Below, piece after piece: positions 1 to 9,006 of a stretch of DNA of 52,457 bases; position 1 is the first letter of the stretch; every line of letters begins with the position of its first letter. The position numbers were made by a program, and so were the translations under genes. Origin of the DNA: Candidatus Cloacimonadota bacterium (GTDB taxonomy: Bacteria > Cloacimonadota > Cloacimonadia > Cloacimonadales > JAFGVF01); the NCBI GenBank assembly GCA_016838885.1, contig JAEKNW010000215.1:1-52457 (forward strand), written 5' to 3'. The notes under the pieces are model-generated. The model was not told where the DNA came from, did no database searches, and saw nothing but the letters and a program-made list of their open reading frames with translations.

Positions 1-80
1 GATAGTTTTTGAAAAATAATATAGATTTTTAATATACAATTAATCAAATTGTAGTAGCTTAACGAAAAGCTACAGGAATC

Positions 81-126
81 CTACTGCATTATTTGGGTTA
101 AAGCTCTACTGCACCATTCGGGTTAA
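81..126 (-). repeat. Two tandem ends of the MITE-like repeat family
   Basis: Two back-to-back copies (81-101 and 106-126) read CTACTGCA, a few variable bases, then GGGTTAA. The first is the reverse complement of AACCCAAATAATGCAGTAG, which recurs at 39484, 48337 and 51854; the second matches 52035-52056. Only this end of the element is seen here, directly upstream of the first gene. Bases 1-80 hold nothing else that I recognise. Confidence 0.7.
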
Positions 127-159
127 AAAGATAGCAAATAATATGAACGGAGTCTTTTA

Positions 160-1239
160 ATGTTGAGTCAAATTGGATTAGCTATTTATGAAGTATATCT
201 GAGTATAGCTCCTTATCTTTTGATAGGGTTAACTTTCGCAGGATTACTACATATCTTTGTAGGGACAGATTTTATAACAAAATATTTAGGGAAAAAGGGT
301 TTTTGGTCTTCGGTCAAAGCTTCTTTATTAGGTGTGCCCATGCCTTTATGTTCGTGTGGAGTAATACCCACAGCTTTTCAACTTAAGAAAAGTGGTGCTT
401 CATCAGGAGCAACTGTATCTTTTCTAATCTCGACACCTCAAACGGGAGTCGATAACATTGTTCCTACTTATGCCATGTTAGGACCAATTTTCGCAATTTT
501 TAAACCTCTCTATGCCTTGTTTTCAGGGATTATTGGAGGAGTAGTAACAGATCTTCTCACTTCTTCACAGGATGAAATGTTACCTTTGGTAGGAGGGTCA
601 TCTTGCACAAGTGGTAGTTCATGTAACTGTCATGAAGATAGCCACAAAGGACATAATCATTCTGCGAAAAAAGCAGGAAAGTTAGCTGAGTTTTTTCATT
701 ATTCATATATTGAATTTCTGGATGATTTAGCACCTCAATTAGTAGTGGGGATAATTTTGGCAGGCTTTATTTCAATAATTCCTAATAATGTATTTGATTA
801 TGTAGCAGGGAACTATTTTCTGCAAATCTTAGTTGTTTTATTAATAGGAATTCCCCTCTATGTTTGCGATACAAGTTCGCTTCCCATAGCATTAGCTCTT
901 TTTGCAAAAGGACTTCTTCCCGGAGCTGTTTTTGTATTTTTGGTAGTTGGTCCTGCCACAAATGTTGCCACAATTACATTAATAGCTCGAAGCATGGGTA
1001 AAAAGATAATTTCTATCTATCTCAGTGTAATAGCGATAACTGGAGTCTTAGGAGGATTACTCATCAATTACATATATAGTTATTTAAATTTTCCAACTCC
1101 GCAAGCTTTAGATTCAGGCCTTGTCCATGAAGATACATCTCTTTGGATCATGGTTTTAACAGTTATTTTCTCAGGCTTTTTTTTACTTTCACTATTTAAA
1201 TATGTTAAATCCAAACTCACAAAACAAATAAAGAGGTAA
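160..1239 (+). CDS. SO_0444-type Cu/Zn efflux permease
   Basis: An inner-membrane permease of the DUF318/ArsP-like superfamily, most like the SO_0444 family of putative copper/zinc efflux transporters. Several hydrophobic segments are visible. The conserved PLCSCG motif (about residues 62-67) ends the first membrane block, and a second conserved CD/PLP stretch sits near residue 225. A Cys/His-rich loop with SCTSGSSCNCHED and KGHNHS (about 147-170) separates the two halves and probably binds metal. The length of 359 aa is normal. A small HMA-domain protein starts two bases after the stop, which supports metal efflux. The ATG start follows a GGAGT ribosome site. The family assignment is firm; the exact metal is inferred. 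Confidence 0.85.
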   Translation: MLSQIGLAIYEVYLSIAPYLLIGLTFAGLLHIFVGTDFITKYLGKKGFWSSVKASLLGVPMPLCSCGVIPTAFQLKKSGASSGATVSFLISTPQTGVDNIVPTYAMLGPIFAIFKPLYALFSGIIGGVVTDLLTSSQDEMLPLVGGSSCTSGSSCNCHEDSHKGHNHSAKKAGKLAEFFHYSYIEFLDDLAPQLVVGIILAGFISIIPNNVFDYVAGNYFLQILVVLLIGIPLYVCDTSSLPIALALFAKGLLPGAVFVFLVVGPATNVATITLIARSMGKKIISIYLSVIAITGVLGGLLINYIYSYLNFPTPQALDSGLVHEDTSLWIMVLTVIFSGFFLLSLFKYVKSKLTKQIKR

Positions 1240-1241
1240 AA

Positions 1242-1445
1242 ATGATGAAAACTAATACTTATAAGGTACTAAATATGAACTGTAATCACTGTGTTGCTAA
1301 TATTACTAAAGCTCTGAAAGGTCTTCCAGGAGTTGAAGATTTGGCCTTTAATCTTAAGGTTAAGGAAGTTGAAGTTCAGGGAGACATATCTTCAGAAGTC
1401 GTAATAAAAGCTATCGAGGATGCAGGATATGATGTAGAAGTATAG
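1242..1445 (+). CDS. CopZ-like heavy-metal-associated (HMA) protein
   Basis: A single HMA domain of 67 aa with the metal site MNCNHC (residues 12-17) and the usual ferredoxin-like pattern ending in EDAGYDVEV. It probably carries Cu(I) or Zn(II) to the permease encoded immediately upstream, which ends two bases before it; the two look co-transcribed. ATGATG at 1242 gives two possible starts one codon apart, both served by the AGAGG site just upstream. Known HMA chaperones have GMTCxxC; here the Thr position is Asn, a mild variant. Confidence 0.88.
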   Translation: MMKTNTYKVLNMNCNHCVANITKALKGLPGVEDLAFNLKVKEVEVQGDISSEVVIKAIEDAGYDVEV

Positions 1446-1450
1446 TCAGT

Positions 1451-1477
1451 TATGCCCGAATACTTCATTCGGGTATA
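1451..1477 (+). terminator. Hairpin after the efflux genes
   Basis: An 11-bp stem (1451-1461 with 1467-1477, one G-T pair) with a 5-nt loop lies six bases after the HMA stop. There is no clear T run, so it may be a weak terminator or an mRNA 3' end structure. Its CCGAAT/ATTCGGG arms resemble one end of the MITE-like repeat family, so it could also be a repeat remnant. The rest of the gap to 1660 shows nothing further. Confidence 0.4.
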
Positions 1478-1660
1478 ACCTGAAAAAACTAATTTATAAA
1501 AATATAATTTGACAGCACTCAAGAAGTTTCAGATAATGTAAAAATGAGAGAATAATTGATTAATACAGGTTTTTTAAGAAAAAAATTGTGTTAAATAAAA
1601 AAATCAAATTATATTGAATATTAGATAACAAAATTTCATAATCAATAAACGGGGTGAGCA

Positions 1661-4048
1661 GTGAGAAAAAAGATATTATATATTGATGTGCCCTTTTACG
1701 GAATTCATGGTGGAGACAAGAACAGATCAAATTTTTTATGGCGTATTTTAAAAGAGAATTTCACAGTAGATTTATTACTATTGAAGGATGCAAAATCAAC
1801 AAATTCGATAAATGATCACCATTGTGAGAATAATACCTATTTTTTAGAAGTACTTCCAGCAAAGTTAAGTAAGTCAGAAGCTATTTATGAGTTTTCTAAG
1901 AGTGAGTTAAGTGCCTTTGCTAATATTTTGAGGACTAATCAGTATGATATTATTTTTATGAGGTTTATTTCTCCCGGATTATTAGCTATTGAAGCAAGTA
2001 AAGTTAGCCCTGAAACACAGATAATAGTTGATGTTGATATGTTATTCTCTAGAATAGCAGCTATGAACTGGGCAGATAATCCCCGTTTTAGAAACAAATA
2101 CTTTTATTTTGAGAAGAAAAAGTTAGAGAAATTTGAATCAATTTTCTTCAACCATAATTTTACTTTCTTATTTACCAATGAATTTGAAAGAGATATGATC
2201 CTGAAAAAAATGAAATTGGACCATAGATCGCGATATTTCAAAGTATTACCAAATATGTTCAAGCAAGTAGAAGTTGATCTAGTGCCAAGTCTGGATGAAG
2301 GGAAATACATTCTAATCTTTGGGACAATGAACTCGGTCGCCAATCAAGACGGCTTCAAATTCTTTGTAACTGAGATTTATCCCTACATTCGCTCGGTCTT
2401 AGTAGATTTAGGCATTAAAGTGTTAGTAGTGGGAAAAAATCCTCTAGATTGGCAATATGAGTATCAAGATGATAGTCTTCGCATAGTTGGTCCGGTTGAT
2501 GATATTAACAGCTATATAAAAAACGCACTATTTATCTTCCTACCTCTAAGAATTGCCTCGGGAACAAGAACCAGAATCTTAGAAGCAGCTGCATTGAAAA
2601 AAACAATATTCACTTCCTCAATAGGAGCGGAGGGATTCAACTTTACGCGCCAAGAGATATTTATTGAGGATTCAGCTGAAGAGATTATCCCTAAGCTTAT
2701 TTATCTCTTAAAAAAACCTGACGAATATGCGGACATGGGAGAAAAACTATATACTAAATGTATGCAATTTTATGAAGAGAGCGTAGTAAAAGAACAAGTC
2801 CTAAGCTATGCTCAAGAAACATATAAATATGAAGTAAATGATCGTTCAGGAGAGAAAATGAAAGTTAATGCAGGAAAGAGGATTTGTATCGTTACCAATA
2901 GGTTCTATCCTGAAGTAGGTGGAGCAGAAACTAATATTTATTACCAGGCTAGAATGCTAGCTGAATCAAACGATGTTACTGTTATTTGTCCTCAGAGAAT
3001 AGATAAGCCATATTTAGAAGTGATGGACGGGATAACAGTTTATCGACTTAAAGATTTTTATAATAGAAAAAAAGTTTATCCAAATAAAGCAGCTAAAACT
3101 CTCTGTTTCGATGTTTTTGGTTTGATTTATTTCGGAAATTATGATGTTGTTCAAGTTTTCCCGGCTATTAATCCAAACAATATGATTGCTTTCTTTGCAG
3201 CCAAGCTTTCTAAGACTCCAATAATTTTAGCATCTTTTGATTATTTGGACTATGCCTCTATAATCAAAAAAGAGGGAACTATTAATCCTAATGTGCTGAG
3301 ATTCCATAAACCAAATGCTAAACATGTCTATTTCTTGAAGAGGTTTGACTATATCTTTGCAATTTCAAATAAGGAAATTGAGTTTTATAAAAAATATAAT
3401 AAAAATGTTGAATATTCACCTGTTCCTATTCTCTTGGATGAATATAAGGGTGATAAACCAAATCCGCGGCAAAAATATGGTATAGCTAATTCGGATTTTG
3501 TCTATTTAGTATTGGGCAGAATTTGTAATGTTAAAGGACAAGATATAGCATTAAGAGCATTTAATCAGGTAAGTAAAGAGATTCCTAAAGCAAAATTAGT
3601 ATTTGTTGGAAGATTCGATTACGAACCAGACTTTTATGATGAGATGCAGAAATATATGAGAAAGAATGATTTGTGCGAAAGGGTTGTATTCACTGGGATG
3701 GTTGAAAGAGAAGAGGTTTTAGGTTGGCTTAAATATGCTGATATTCATGTAATCCCTGTTAGATTTATGAATTCGGGAGCTGTTGTAGTTGAATCATGGA
3801 TTAGTGAGACACCGGTGATCCAGAGTGATGTAGTTGATCCGAACCTCGTTGTTGAAGGCGAGAATGGTTATCTCTTCCCACGTGAAGATTCGAAAACTTG
3901 TGCTGTTAAGATGATAAAAGCCTATAATGAAAGAGCTTTATTGGGGCAATTTGCTCAGAAAGGTAAAGAATTGGTTGAGAAAAAATATACATATCAATAC
4001 TTAACTAATCTATATCTTCGGGTATATGATAGTTTAAAAAAGAGATAG
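1661..4048 (+). CDS. Tandem two-domain glycosyltransferase
   Basis: First gene of the polysaccharide locus, 795 aa. It reads as two GT-B glycosyltransferases joined end to end. The first half (about 1-385) has the family-4-like C-terminal part with SGTRTRILEAAALKK. The second half (about 405-795) begins CIVTNRFYPEVGGAETNI, a typical GT4 N terminus, and has the donor-site region around VLGRICNVKGQDIALRAF and a C-terminal nucleotide-binding half. It probably adds two sugars from nucleotide-sugar donors at the inner face of the inner membrane. The GTG start at 1661 is preceded by a GGGGTGAG site. An in-frame ATG at 2858 near the junction could allow the second half to be made alone. Substrates cannot be read from the sequence. 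Confidence 0.85.
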   Translation: MRKKILYIDVPFYGIHGGDKNRSNFLWRILKENFTVDLLLLKDAKSTNSINDHHCENNTYFLEVLPAKLSKSEAIYEFSKSELSAFANILRTNQYDIIFMRFISPGLLAIEASKVSPETQIIVDVDMLFSRIAAMNWADNPRFRNKYFYFEKKKLEKFESIFFNHNFTFLFTNEFERDMILKKMKLDHRSRYFKVLPNMFKQVEVDLVPSLDEGKYILIFGTMNSVANQDGFKFFVTEIYPYIRSVLVDLGIKVLVVGKNPLDWQYEYQDDSLRIVGPVDDINSYIKNALFIFLPLRIASGTRTRILEAAALKKTIFTSSIGAEGFNFTRQEIFIEDSAEEIIPKLIYLLKKPDEYADMGEKLYTKCMQFYEESVVKEQVLSYAQETYKYEVNDRSGEKMKVNAGKRICIVTNRFYPEVGGAETNIYYQARMLAESNDVTVICPQRIDKPYLEVMDGITVYRLKDFYNRKKVYPNKAAKTLCFDVFGLIYFGNYDVVQVFPAINPNNMIAFFAAKLSKTPIILASFDYLDYASIIKKEGTINPNVLRFHKPNAKHVYFLKRFDYIFAISNKEIEFYKKYNKNVEYSPVPILLDEYKGDKPNPRQKYGIANSDFVYLVLGRICNVKGQDIALRAFNQVSKEIPKAKLVFVGRFDYEPDFYDEMQKYMRKNDLCERVVFTGMVEREEVLGWLKYADIHVIPVRFMNSGAVVVESWISETPVIQSDVVDPNLVVEGENGYLFPREDSKTCAVKMIKAYNERALLGQFAQKGKELVEKKYTYQYLTNLYLRVYDSLKKR

Positions 4049-4051
4049 TCA

Positions 4052-5224
4052 ATGAGAGCTTTAATCTACCACTCACTATACGGCTATGTTGGTGGGATAG
4101 AAAGATATATCCATAAAGTTGGTTCTTTATTCAAGAAAGAGGGATGGACTCTCTATGGCCTTTTTGAGTCCAGAGTCGATAATGTTGGAGATTTTGGTGA
4201 TATCTATAAAGATATTTATTTTGGGAATGAGAACAACTTAGATGATTTAATAAAGGAATTTTTTAGCTTAGAGATAGAGGTAGTTTTTATTCACAAAAGC
4301 AACAATATTAATATATTATCTGCTTTAAATAAGAATTTCTATACTATTAGCACAATTCACGACCATGATTATTATTGCTTTCGTAAGCATAAATACTTTC
4401 CCCTAAAAAGAATAAACTGCCCGCTACCAATGAACAGAATCTACTGTTCAATATGTTCCTTATTACTAAAAAGAGACAGTTCAAAGGCCTTAGGATTTTC
4501 TCTAATTAAGGCTCACGAAAAAATTGAATTGACTGAAGAGATTAAAGATGCCGATGCTACCATTGTATTATCTAAGTATATGATGAGAAATCTTGATCTC
4601 AATCGCTGGGATATGGATACGGTTTATAGAATTTATCCAATCCATCAAGTTACCCATACTGTTGATTATTTTCCACAAAAGACCTATCAGGCAAACTATC
4701 TTTTTGTCGGTCAACTAATCCGTGGAAAGGGGGTTGATATCCTAATTGAAGCCTGTCGGATCTTGAAACATGACTACTCTTTAAAGATCGTAGGAACCGG
4801 TAATGATTATGATTATATCAAAAAATTAATCGGCATGTATGGTCTGAATAGCAAAATTGAACTGGTTGGGTGGGTAGATGATGTAGAAAGATACTACTCA
4901 GAAGCAGACTTGGTAATAGTTCCCTCGCGTTGGCAAGAGCCTTTTGGCTTGATAGGAATAGAATCATTTAGTAGATGCGTACCTGTGGTCGGATTTGACG
5001 TGGGGGGAATATCAGAGTGGTTGCACCATGAAGAGAATGGTTATTTAGTAAGTAAAAAAAATAGCCAAGGTTTAGCAGAAGCTTTAGAATATCTGGACAA
5101 AAATTACCAACTCTTAGATAAATGGGGTAGAGCCGGTTATGACTATGTTAAAGAAAACTACTGTGAATCATGTTTCTTGCAATCCATTAAAAATATTCTA
5201 AACCAAGCAAAGGCTAAATTCTGA
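4052..5224 (+). CDS. GT4-family glycosyltransferase
   Basis: 390 aa, GT-B fold. The N terminus HSLYGYVGGIERYIHKVG matches the acceptor-side glycine-rich loop of GT4 enzymes. The C-terminal half has FVGQLIRGKGVDILIEA and the donor-site block PSRWQEPFGLIGIESF, containing the E-x7-E type motif, followed by GGISEWL. Four cysteines between residues about 125 and 140 (CPLP...CSIC) are unusual and could form a small metal site. Three bases separate it from the upstream gene and its TGA shares one base with the next ATG, so translation is probably coupled. Confidence 0.87.
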   Translation: MRALIYHSLYGYVGGIERYIHKVGSLFKKEGWTLYGLFESRVDNVGDFGDIYKDIYFGNENNLDDLIKEFFSLEIEVVFIHKSNNINILSALNKNFYTISTIHDHDYYCFRKHKYFPLKRINCPLPMNRIYCSICSLLLKRDSSKALGFSLIKAHEKIELTEEIKDADATIVLSKYMMRNLDLNRWDMDTVYRIYPIHQVTHTVDYFPQKTYQANYLFVGQLIRGKGVDILIEACRILKHDYSLKIVGTGNDYDYIKKLIGMYGLNSKIELVGWVDDVERYYSEADLVIVPSRWQEPFGLIGIESFSRCVPVVGFDVGGISEWLHHEENGYLVSKKNSQGLAEALEYLDKNYQLLDKWGRAGYDYVKENYCESCFLQSIKNILNQAKAKF

Positions 5225-6522
5225 TGACTGAACTAGAGTATAAAGAGATAATTCTCAATAAATTCAAAAAGCAAAAAGCAATAGTAAATTGGTTTAAGTT
5301 GGCTATTGGTAAATTTTTTCAGCTTATTTTTATTCTCCTGATTATGCTCCTTTTTACAATTCCCATTTTTCTTATTTTATGCTTTAGAAAGATGTTTTTA
5401 GGCATTCCTATGTTCTCCTCAAGCACTATTCTTGGCCATAACTCAAAAATCATAAAAATAACTACTTTTAACCTTAAAGGGCATCTTTTAAAGCACTTCT
5501 CCCTAATCTACCAACTTCTAATTGGTCAGATTCATTTTGTCGGGAATAGTTTTTTGTCTGATGAGCTAGAGTCAGATGAAAATATTTTACTCATAAGCAA
5601 ATTTGGTTATCCGGGGATATTTAATCTTTGGTTTATCAGAGAAAGCACTAAAATAGCTCATGAAGGACTCATAGTTACTGAACTGGAATATCTGGCGACT
5701 AAGAGCTTCAAACGGGATTTATCGCTAATTATCAAAACATTTCCAGCCCTCTTATTCAGAAGTTCTGAACAGTCTTACCAAGAAAAATTAGAAATATTTG
5801 ATCTGGAATTTGATAATATTTCGATGAAAGAGGGGCTGACCTTAATAGAAAATACTATTGATTCTGATAAAAAAAAGAAATTCTTTTTTGTCAATCCTGA
5901 TTGTATGAATAAATTATATAAAGATGACCAGTATTTTTCTATCTTAGAAAAAGCTGACTATATCTTCCCCGATGGAATAGGGATAAGTATTGCCTGCAAT
6001 ATTTTAAAGACTCCTCTTCTGGAGAATGTAAATGGGACTGATATGCTTCCCTTTCTGTGCGAAATGAGTGAGAAAAAGAATTATTCCTTATTTCTTTTTG
6101 GAGCAAAACCGGGAGTTGCAGAAAAAATGAAAAAAAAGCTTGAAGAAAAATATACTAATCTTAACATTGTAGGAATAAGAAGTGGCTACTTCGATTGGGA
6201 TCGTGACAGTTCCTCTATTGTTCAAGAAATTAATGATTCTCAAGCCACTATTCTCTTGGTTGCTTTCGGAGTTCCACTCCAAGAAAAATGGATAAGCGAA
6301 AATTTTGCTAAATTAAAGCCAAACGTGTTAATGGGAGTAGGAGGTTTATTTGATTTCTACTCCGGTCAAATGAAAAGAGCCCCTAAATGGATGAGAGAAA
6401 TTGGAATGGAGTGGTTCTTTAGATTAATTAAAGAACCAAAACGGATGTGGAAACGATATATTATAGGTAACCCACTCTTTATCTATCGCGTTTATAAATG
6501 GAAGAAGAAAAAAAATAGGTGA
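5224..6522 (+). CDS. WecG/TagA glycosyltransferase fused to a degenerate sugar-transferase domain
   Basis: The C-terminal part (about 195-432) is a WecG/TagA/CpsF enzyme (GT26), which transfers a sugar such as ManNAc to a lipid-linked acceptor. FFVNPDCMNKL, PDGIGISIA, NGTDMLP, FGVPLQEKW, GVGGLFDFYSG and APKWMREIGMEW are all family landmarks. The N-terminal 190 residues contain a membrane segment (about 27-52) and then track the phosphoglycosyl transferase encoded next door: LLIGQIHFVGNSFL stands where that protein has VLKGDMSLVGPRPP, and KFGYPGIFNLWFI where it has MPGITCLWQV. The catalytic Asp-Glu region is not kept, so this domain is probably inactive and may serve in membrane anchoring or complex formation. 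Confidence 0.87.
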   Translation: MTELEYKEIILNKFKKQKAIVNWFKLAIGKFFQLIFILLIMLLFTIPIFLILCFRKMFLGIPMFSSSTILGHNSKIIKITTFNLKGHLLKHFSLIYQLLIGQIHFVGNSFLSDELESDENILLISKFGYPGIFNLWFIRESTKIAHEGLIVTELEYLATKSFKRDLSLIIKTFPALLFRSSEQSYQEKLEIFDLEFDNISMKEGLTLIENTIDSDKKKKFFFVNPDCMNKLYKDDQYFSILEKADYIFPDGIGISIACNILKTPLLENVNGTDMLPFLCEMSEKKNYSLFLFGAKPGVAEKMKKKLEEKYTNLNIVGIRSGYFDWDRDSSSIVQEINDSQATILLVAFGVPLQEKWISENFAKLKPNVLMGVGGLFDFYSGQMKRAPKWMREIGMEWFFRLIKEPKRMWKRYIIGNPLFIYRVYKWKKKKNR

Positions 6523-6526
6523 TATC

Positions 6527-7240
6527 ATGGATAAAAGAATCAGAGACCAAAGAATAGAAAGATTGATGAAAATGACACAGAAGAAAAACAAGTCATCAAT
6601 CTCCTTTAAAATAGCCTTGTGGGACTACACTATTAAATCAGTTATTATGTTTAAGAAATTCTTAGATGTGATAGCTTCTTTAATCTTAATCATTTTACTA
6701 TCACCCCTCTTTGTAATTACTGCAATTTTAATCTATCTTGAAGACCCGGGACCTGTCTTTTATATTGCCCCAAGAGTAGGTAAAGATGGAAAGCATTTTG
6801 GCTTTATAAAATTTAGATCAATGGTGATGAATGCAGATAAAATTAAAGACCAGTTATTGGATCAAAATGAATCTAAAGCCGGGGTTATCTTCAAAATGAA
6901 AAGAGATCCAAGAGTAACTAAAACAGGTAGATTTATTAGAAGATTTAGTATTGATGAACTTCCACAGCTTTTCAATGTCCTTAAAGGAGATATGAGCTTG
7001 GTTGGCCCTAGACCTCCTCTACCCCGTGAAGTTGCAGAATATACTCTTTTGGATAGGAAAAGATTGCACGTAATGCCAGGCATAACATGTCTCTGGCAAG
7101 TAAAAGGTAGAAGTGATATTCCCTTTGATGAACAGGTGGAACTGGATATGCAGTACATCAAATCAAGTAGTTTTTGGAAAGATATAAAGATTTTGTTAAT
7201 GACTATTCCTGCTGTGATTAGTGGGAAAGGTGCTTATTAA
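6527..7240 (+). CDS. Polyprenyl-phosphate sugar-1-phosphate transferase (bac_transf family)
   Basis: 237 aa, the catalytic monotopic type of phosphoglycosyl transferase (WbaP/ExoY/PglC superfamily). It starts lipid-linked repeat-unit synthesis by moving a sugar phosphate to undecaprenyl phosphate at the inner membrane. One hydrophobic segment (about 44-70) precedes DPGPVFY, RVGKDGKHFGFIKFRSM, the Asp143-Glu144 dyad in SIDELPQL, the GDMSLVGPRPP block and PGITCLWQVKGRSDIPF. Everything needed for activity is present. It lacks the large N-terminal membrane domain of WbaP. It starts four bases after the WecG-like gene. It is the only intact copy of this domain in the window; two neighbours carry decayed versions. 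Confidence 0.93.
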   Translation: MDKRIRDQRIERLMKMTQKKNKSSISFKIALWDYTIKSVIMFKKFLDVIASLILIILLSPLFVITAILIYLEDPGPVFYIAPRVGKDGKHFGFIKFRSMVMNADKIKDQLLDQNESKAGVIFKMKRDPRVTKTGRFIRRFSIDELPQLFNVLKGDMSLVGPRPPLPREVAEYTLLDRKRLHVMPGITCLWQVKGRSDIPFDEQVELDMQYIKSSSFWKDIKILLMTIPAVISGKGAY

Positions 7241-7260
7241 ATAAATAAACTGGAGGAACA

Positions 7261-7599
7261 ATGGAGTTAAGTTTTGAACTGAGAGAAAATGTTGGTGTAC
7301 TTAAAGTTAGTGGTAGATTGGATGCATATAATTCGACTGAATTCAAAGAGAGTTTTACCAAATATACCGAGCAAACGGTTAATTTCGTGCTTGATTTAAG
7401 TAATTTAGACTTCTTAGATAGTACTGGTTTAGGTAGTTTAGTTGCCTGCTTAAAAGCAATATCAGAAAAAGATGGCGATATTAGAATTGCAAATATGTCT
7501 GAAAAGCCACGCATGGTCTTCGAAATAACTAGAGCTTATAAAATCTTCGAAATATTTGATGATGTAGATGTTGCTATAATGAGCTATGAGGCTGACTAA
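7261..7599 (+). CDS. STAS-domain anti-sigma-factor antagonist
   Basis: 112 aa, a single STAS domain of the SpoIIAA/RsbV type. The helix start LDFLDSTGLGSL carries the phosphorylatable serine (Ser54 in DSTG). In known systems an HPK-like kinase phosphorylates this Ser and a PP2C phosphatase releases it, setting which partner is bound. No such kinase or phosphatase is encoded in the window. Its position between polysaccharide genes, 20 bases after the sugar transferase with a GGAGG site, suggests that it regulates polysaccharide output or ties it to a partner-switching pathway; that is inference. Confidence 0.9.
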   Translation: MELSFELRENVGVLKVSGRLDAYNSTEFKESFTKYTEQTVNFVLDLSNLDFLDSTGLGSLVACLKAISEKDGDIRIANMSEKPRMVFEITRAYKIFEIFDDVDVAIMSYEAD

Positions 7600-7612
7600 C
7601 CCCGAGGTTTAA

Positions 7613-9001
7613 ATGAAATGCCTAATTTACACCCGCGTTGAAGATATGACATGGAAAGAGGAGTGTTTTCATAAGACAAACCCCTACCTCTTGAAAATAG
7701 TCAATAAGCCTCATTTAGAGTATTTTATTGACTTCTGTTCCACTTTGCAGATTAACGAGATTAGAATTGTTAGCAACAATGCAACTAATGATTTGAGTGA
7801 TTACTTCAAAGAAGGGAAAAAATGGGGTGTCGAAATTAGTTATAATATTGCTAGACCAGAAGATACTCTGAAAAGAGTTCTGCTCAAAAACTTCTCCTTC
7901 TGCAAGGATGATGATGTATTAATTATCTCTGATTACTTCTTTTTAGAACATGATATCAAACTTCTCAAAGAAAAAAGTGAGGAGATTATTCAATTCATTG
8001 CATCACATAAAAGTAAATATCTTCAAATTCTAACCAAAGGGGCATCTGTAAAAGAAATCGAAGAGGAAGAGGATTTTCCAGAGAACCCCTATATGTCTGT
8101 TAAACTAATCACTAGTGTTATGGATTATTACAATCTCTCGATGGATATTCTCAGTAATCGATGCTGTAACTATGTTCTACCCGGTTATAGCTCAGAACCA
8201 CGTACCTACCTCGGGATGAATGTCTCATATCCAAAATCAGCAACTATCGATACACCTGTTATGATTGGTAATAATGTGAGACTAGGGGAGATGGTCGGGA
8301 TTGGTAAAAATAGCATTATTGGCGATAATATTATCATCGAGTCTTTGACTAATATCTCCAATAGTATTATTTATAGTGACTCTTTTGTTGGGAGTGATCT
8401 CGAAATTGATAACAAAATTATCTATCATAACAAGTTGATTTCTGGGAAAACCGGGCAAGTAATAATTATGAGTGATGATTACCTAATCTCCAGCATCAGT
8501 AAAGAGAAAGAGATTGGAAAAGTTCAAAAAAGTATCCATTTCATCATAGCTTTTATCCAAATTATCATTCAAACTATTCCCTTCCTACTAGTTATACCAT
8601 TCCTGTATTTTATCCATAGGAAATATAACCTCACCCAAATTTACTACCTTGCTAAAGATAAGAAGATTAAAAGGATGTTTAGTGTTGATAATGCTCGAAA
8701 ACATCCATTTATTAAGTTAATCAAGAAATTCTCATTAGATAAATATCCCTATCTTTTCTATGTGATTAGCGGGAAAATGCTACTTGTGGGTAATAAACTT
8801 TTTACTATGACTCGCCGACATAAAGAGATAATTACCAATTTACCATGCTACCAGCCGGGAGTTTATAGCTATTGGGAAAGTTTAAATCAAGGGTTTAGTT
8901 CTGAAGAAGAGATTCATGAACTATACTATATTAATAACAACAATTTTTGGAGTAATCTCTATATCTACTGCAAAATCAACTTCTTAAGGTTATTCTGGTA
9001 A
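7613..9001 (+). CDS. Nucleotidyltransferase-like, beta-helix and degenerate sugar-transferase fusion
   Basis: 462 aa in three parts. Residues about 1-170 look like a nucleotide-sugar pyrophosphorylase fold, but the glycine-rich nucleotide loop is absent. Residues about 195-275 have hexapeptide-like turns (IGNNVRLGEMVGIGKNSIIG) of a left-handed beta-helix. After a membrane segment (about 305-327), the C-terminal 110 residues follow the phosphoglycosyl transferase pattern: FSLDKYPYLFYVISGKMLL against FSIDELPQLFNVLKGDMSL in the intact enzyme, then PGVYSYW against PGITCLW. The catalytic Glu is replaced by Lys and the GPRP block is lost. The protein is probably non-catalytic or altered, perhaps a scaffold. 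I know no standard name for this architecture. Confidence 0.75.
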   Translation: MKCLIYTRVEDMTWKEECFHKTNPYLLKIVNKPHLEYFIDFCSTLQINEIRIVSNNATNDLSDYFKEGKKWGVEISYNIARPEDTLKRVLLKNFSFCKDDDVLIISDYFFLEHDIKLLKEKSEEIIQFIASHKSKYLQILTKGASVKEIEEEEDFPENPYMSVKLITSVMDYYNLSMDILSNRCCNYVLPGYSSEPRTYLGMNVSYPKSATIDTPVMIGNNVRLGEMVGIGKNSIIGDNIIIESLTNISNSIIYSDSFVGSDLEIDNKIIYHNKLISGKTGQVIIMSDDYLISSISKEKEIGKVQKSIHFIIAFIQIIIQTIPFLLVIPFLYFIHRKYNLTQIYYLAKDKKIKRMFSVDNARKHPFIKLIKKFSLDKYPYLFYVISGKMLLVGNKLFTMTRRHKEIITNLPCYQPGVYSYWESLNQGFSSEEEIHELYYINNNNFWSNLYIYCKINFLRLFW

Positions 9002-9006
9002 AGCCT

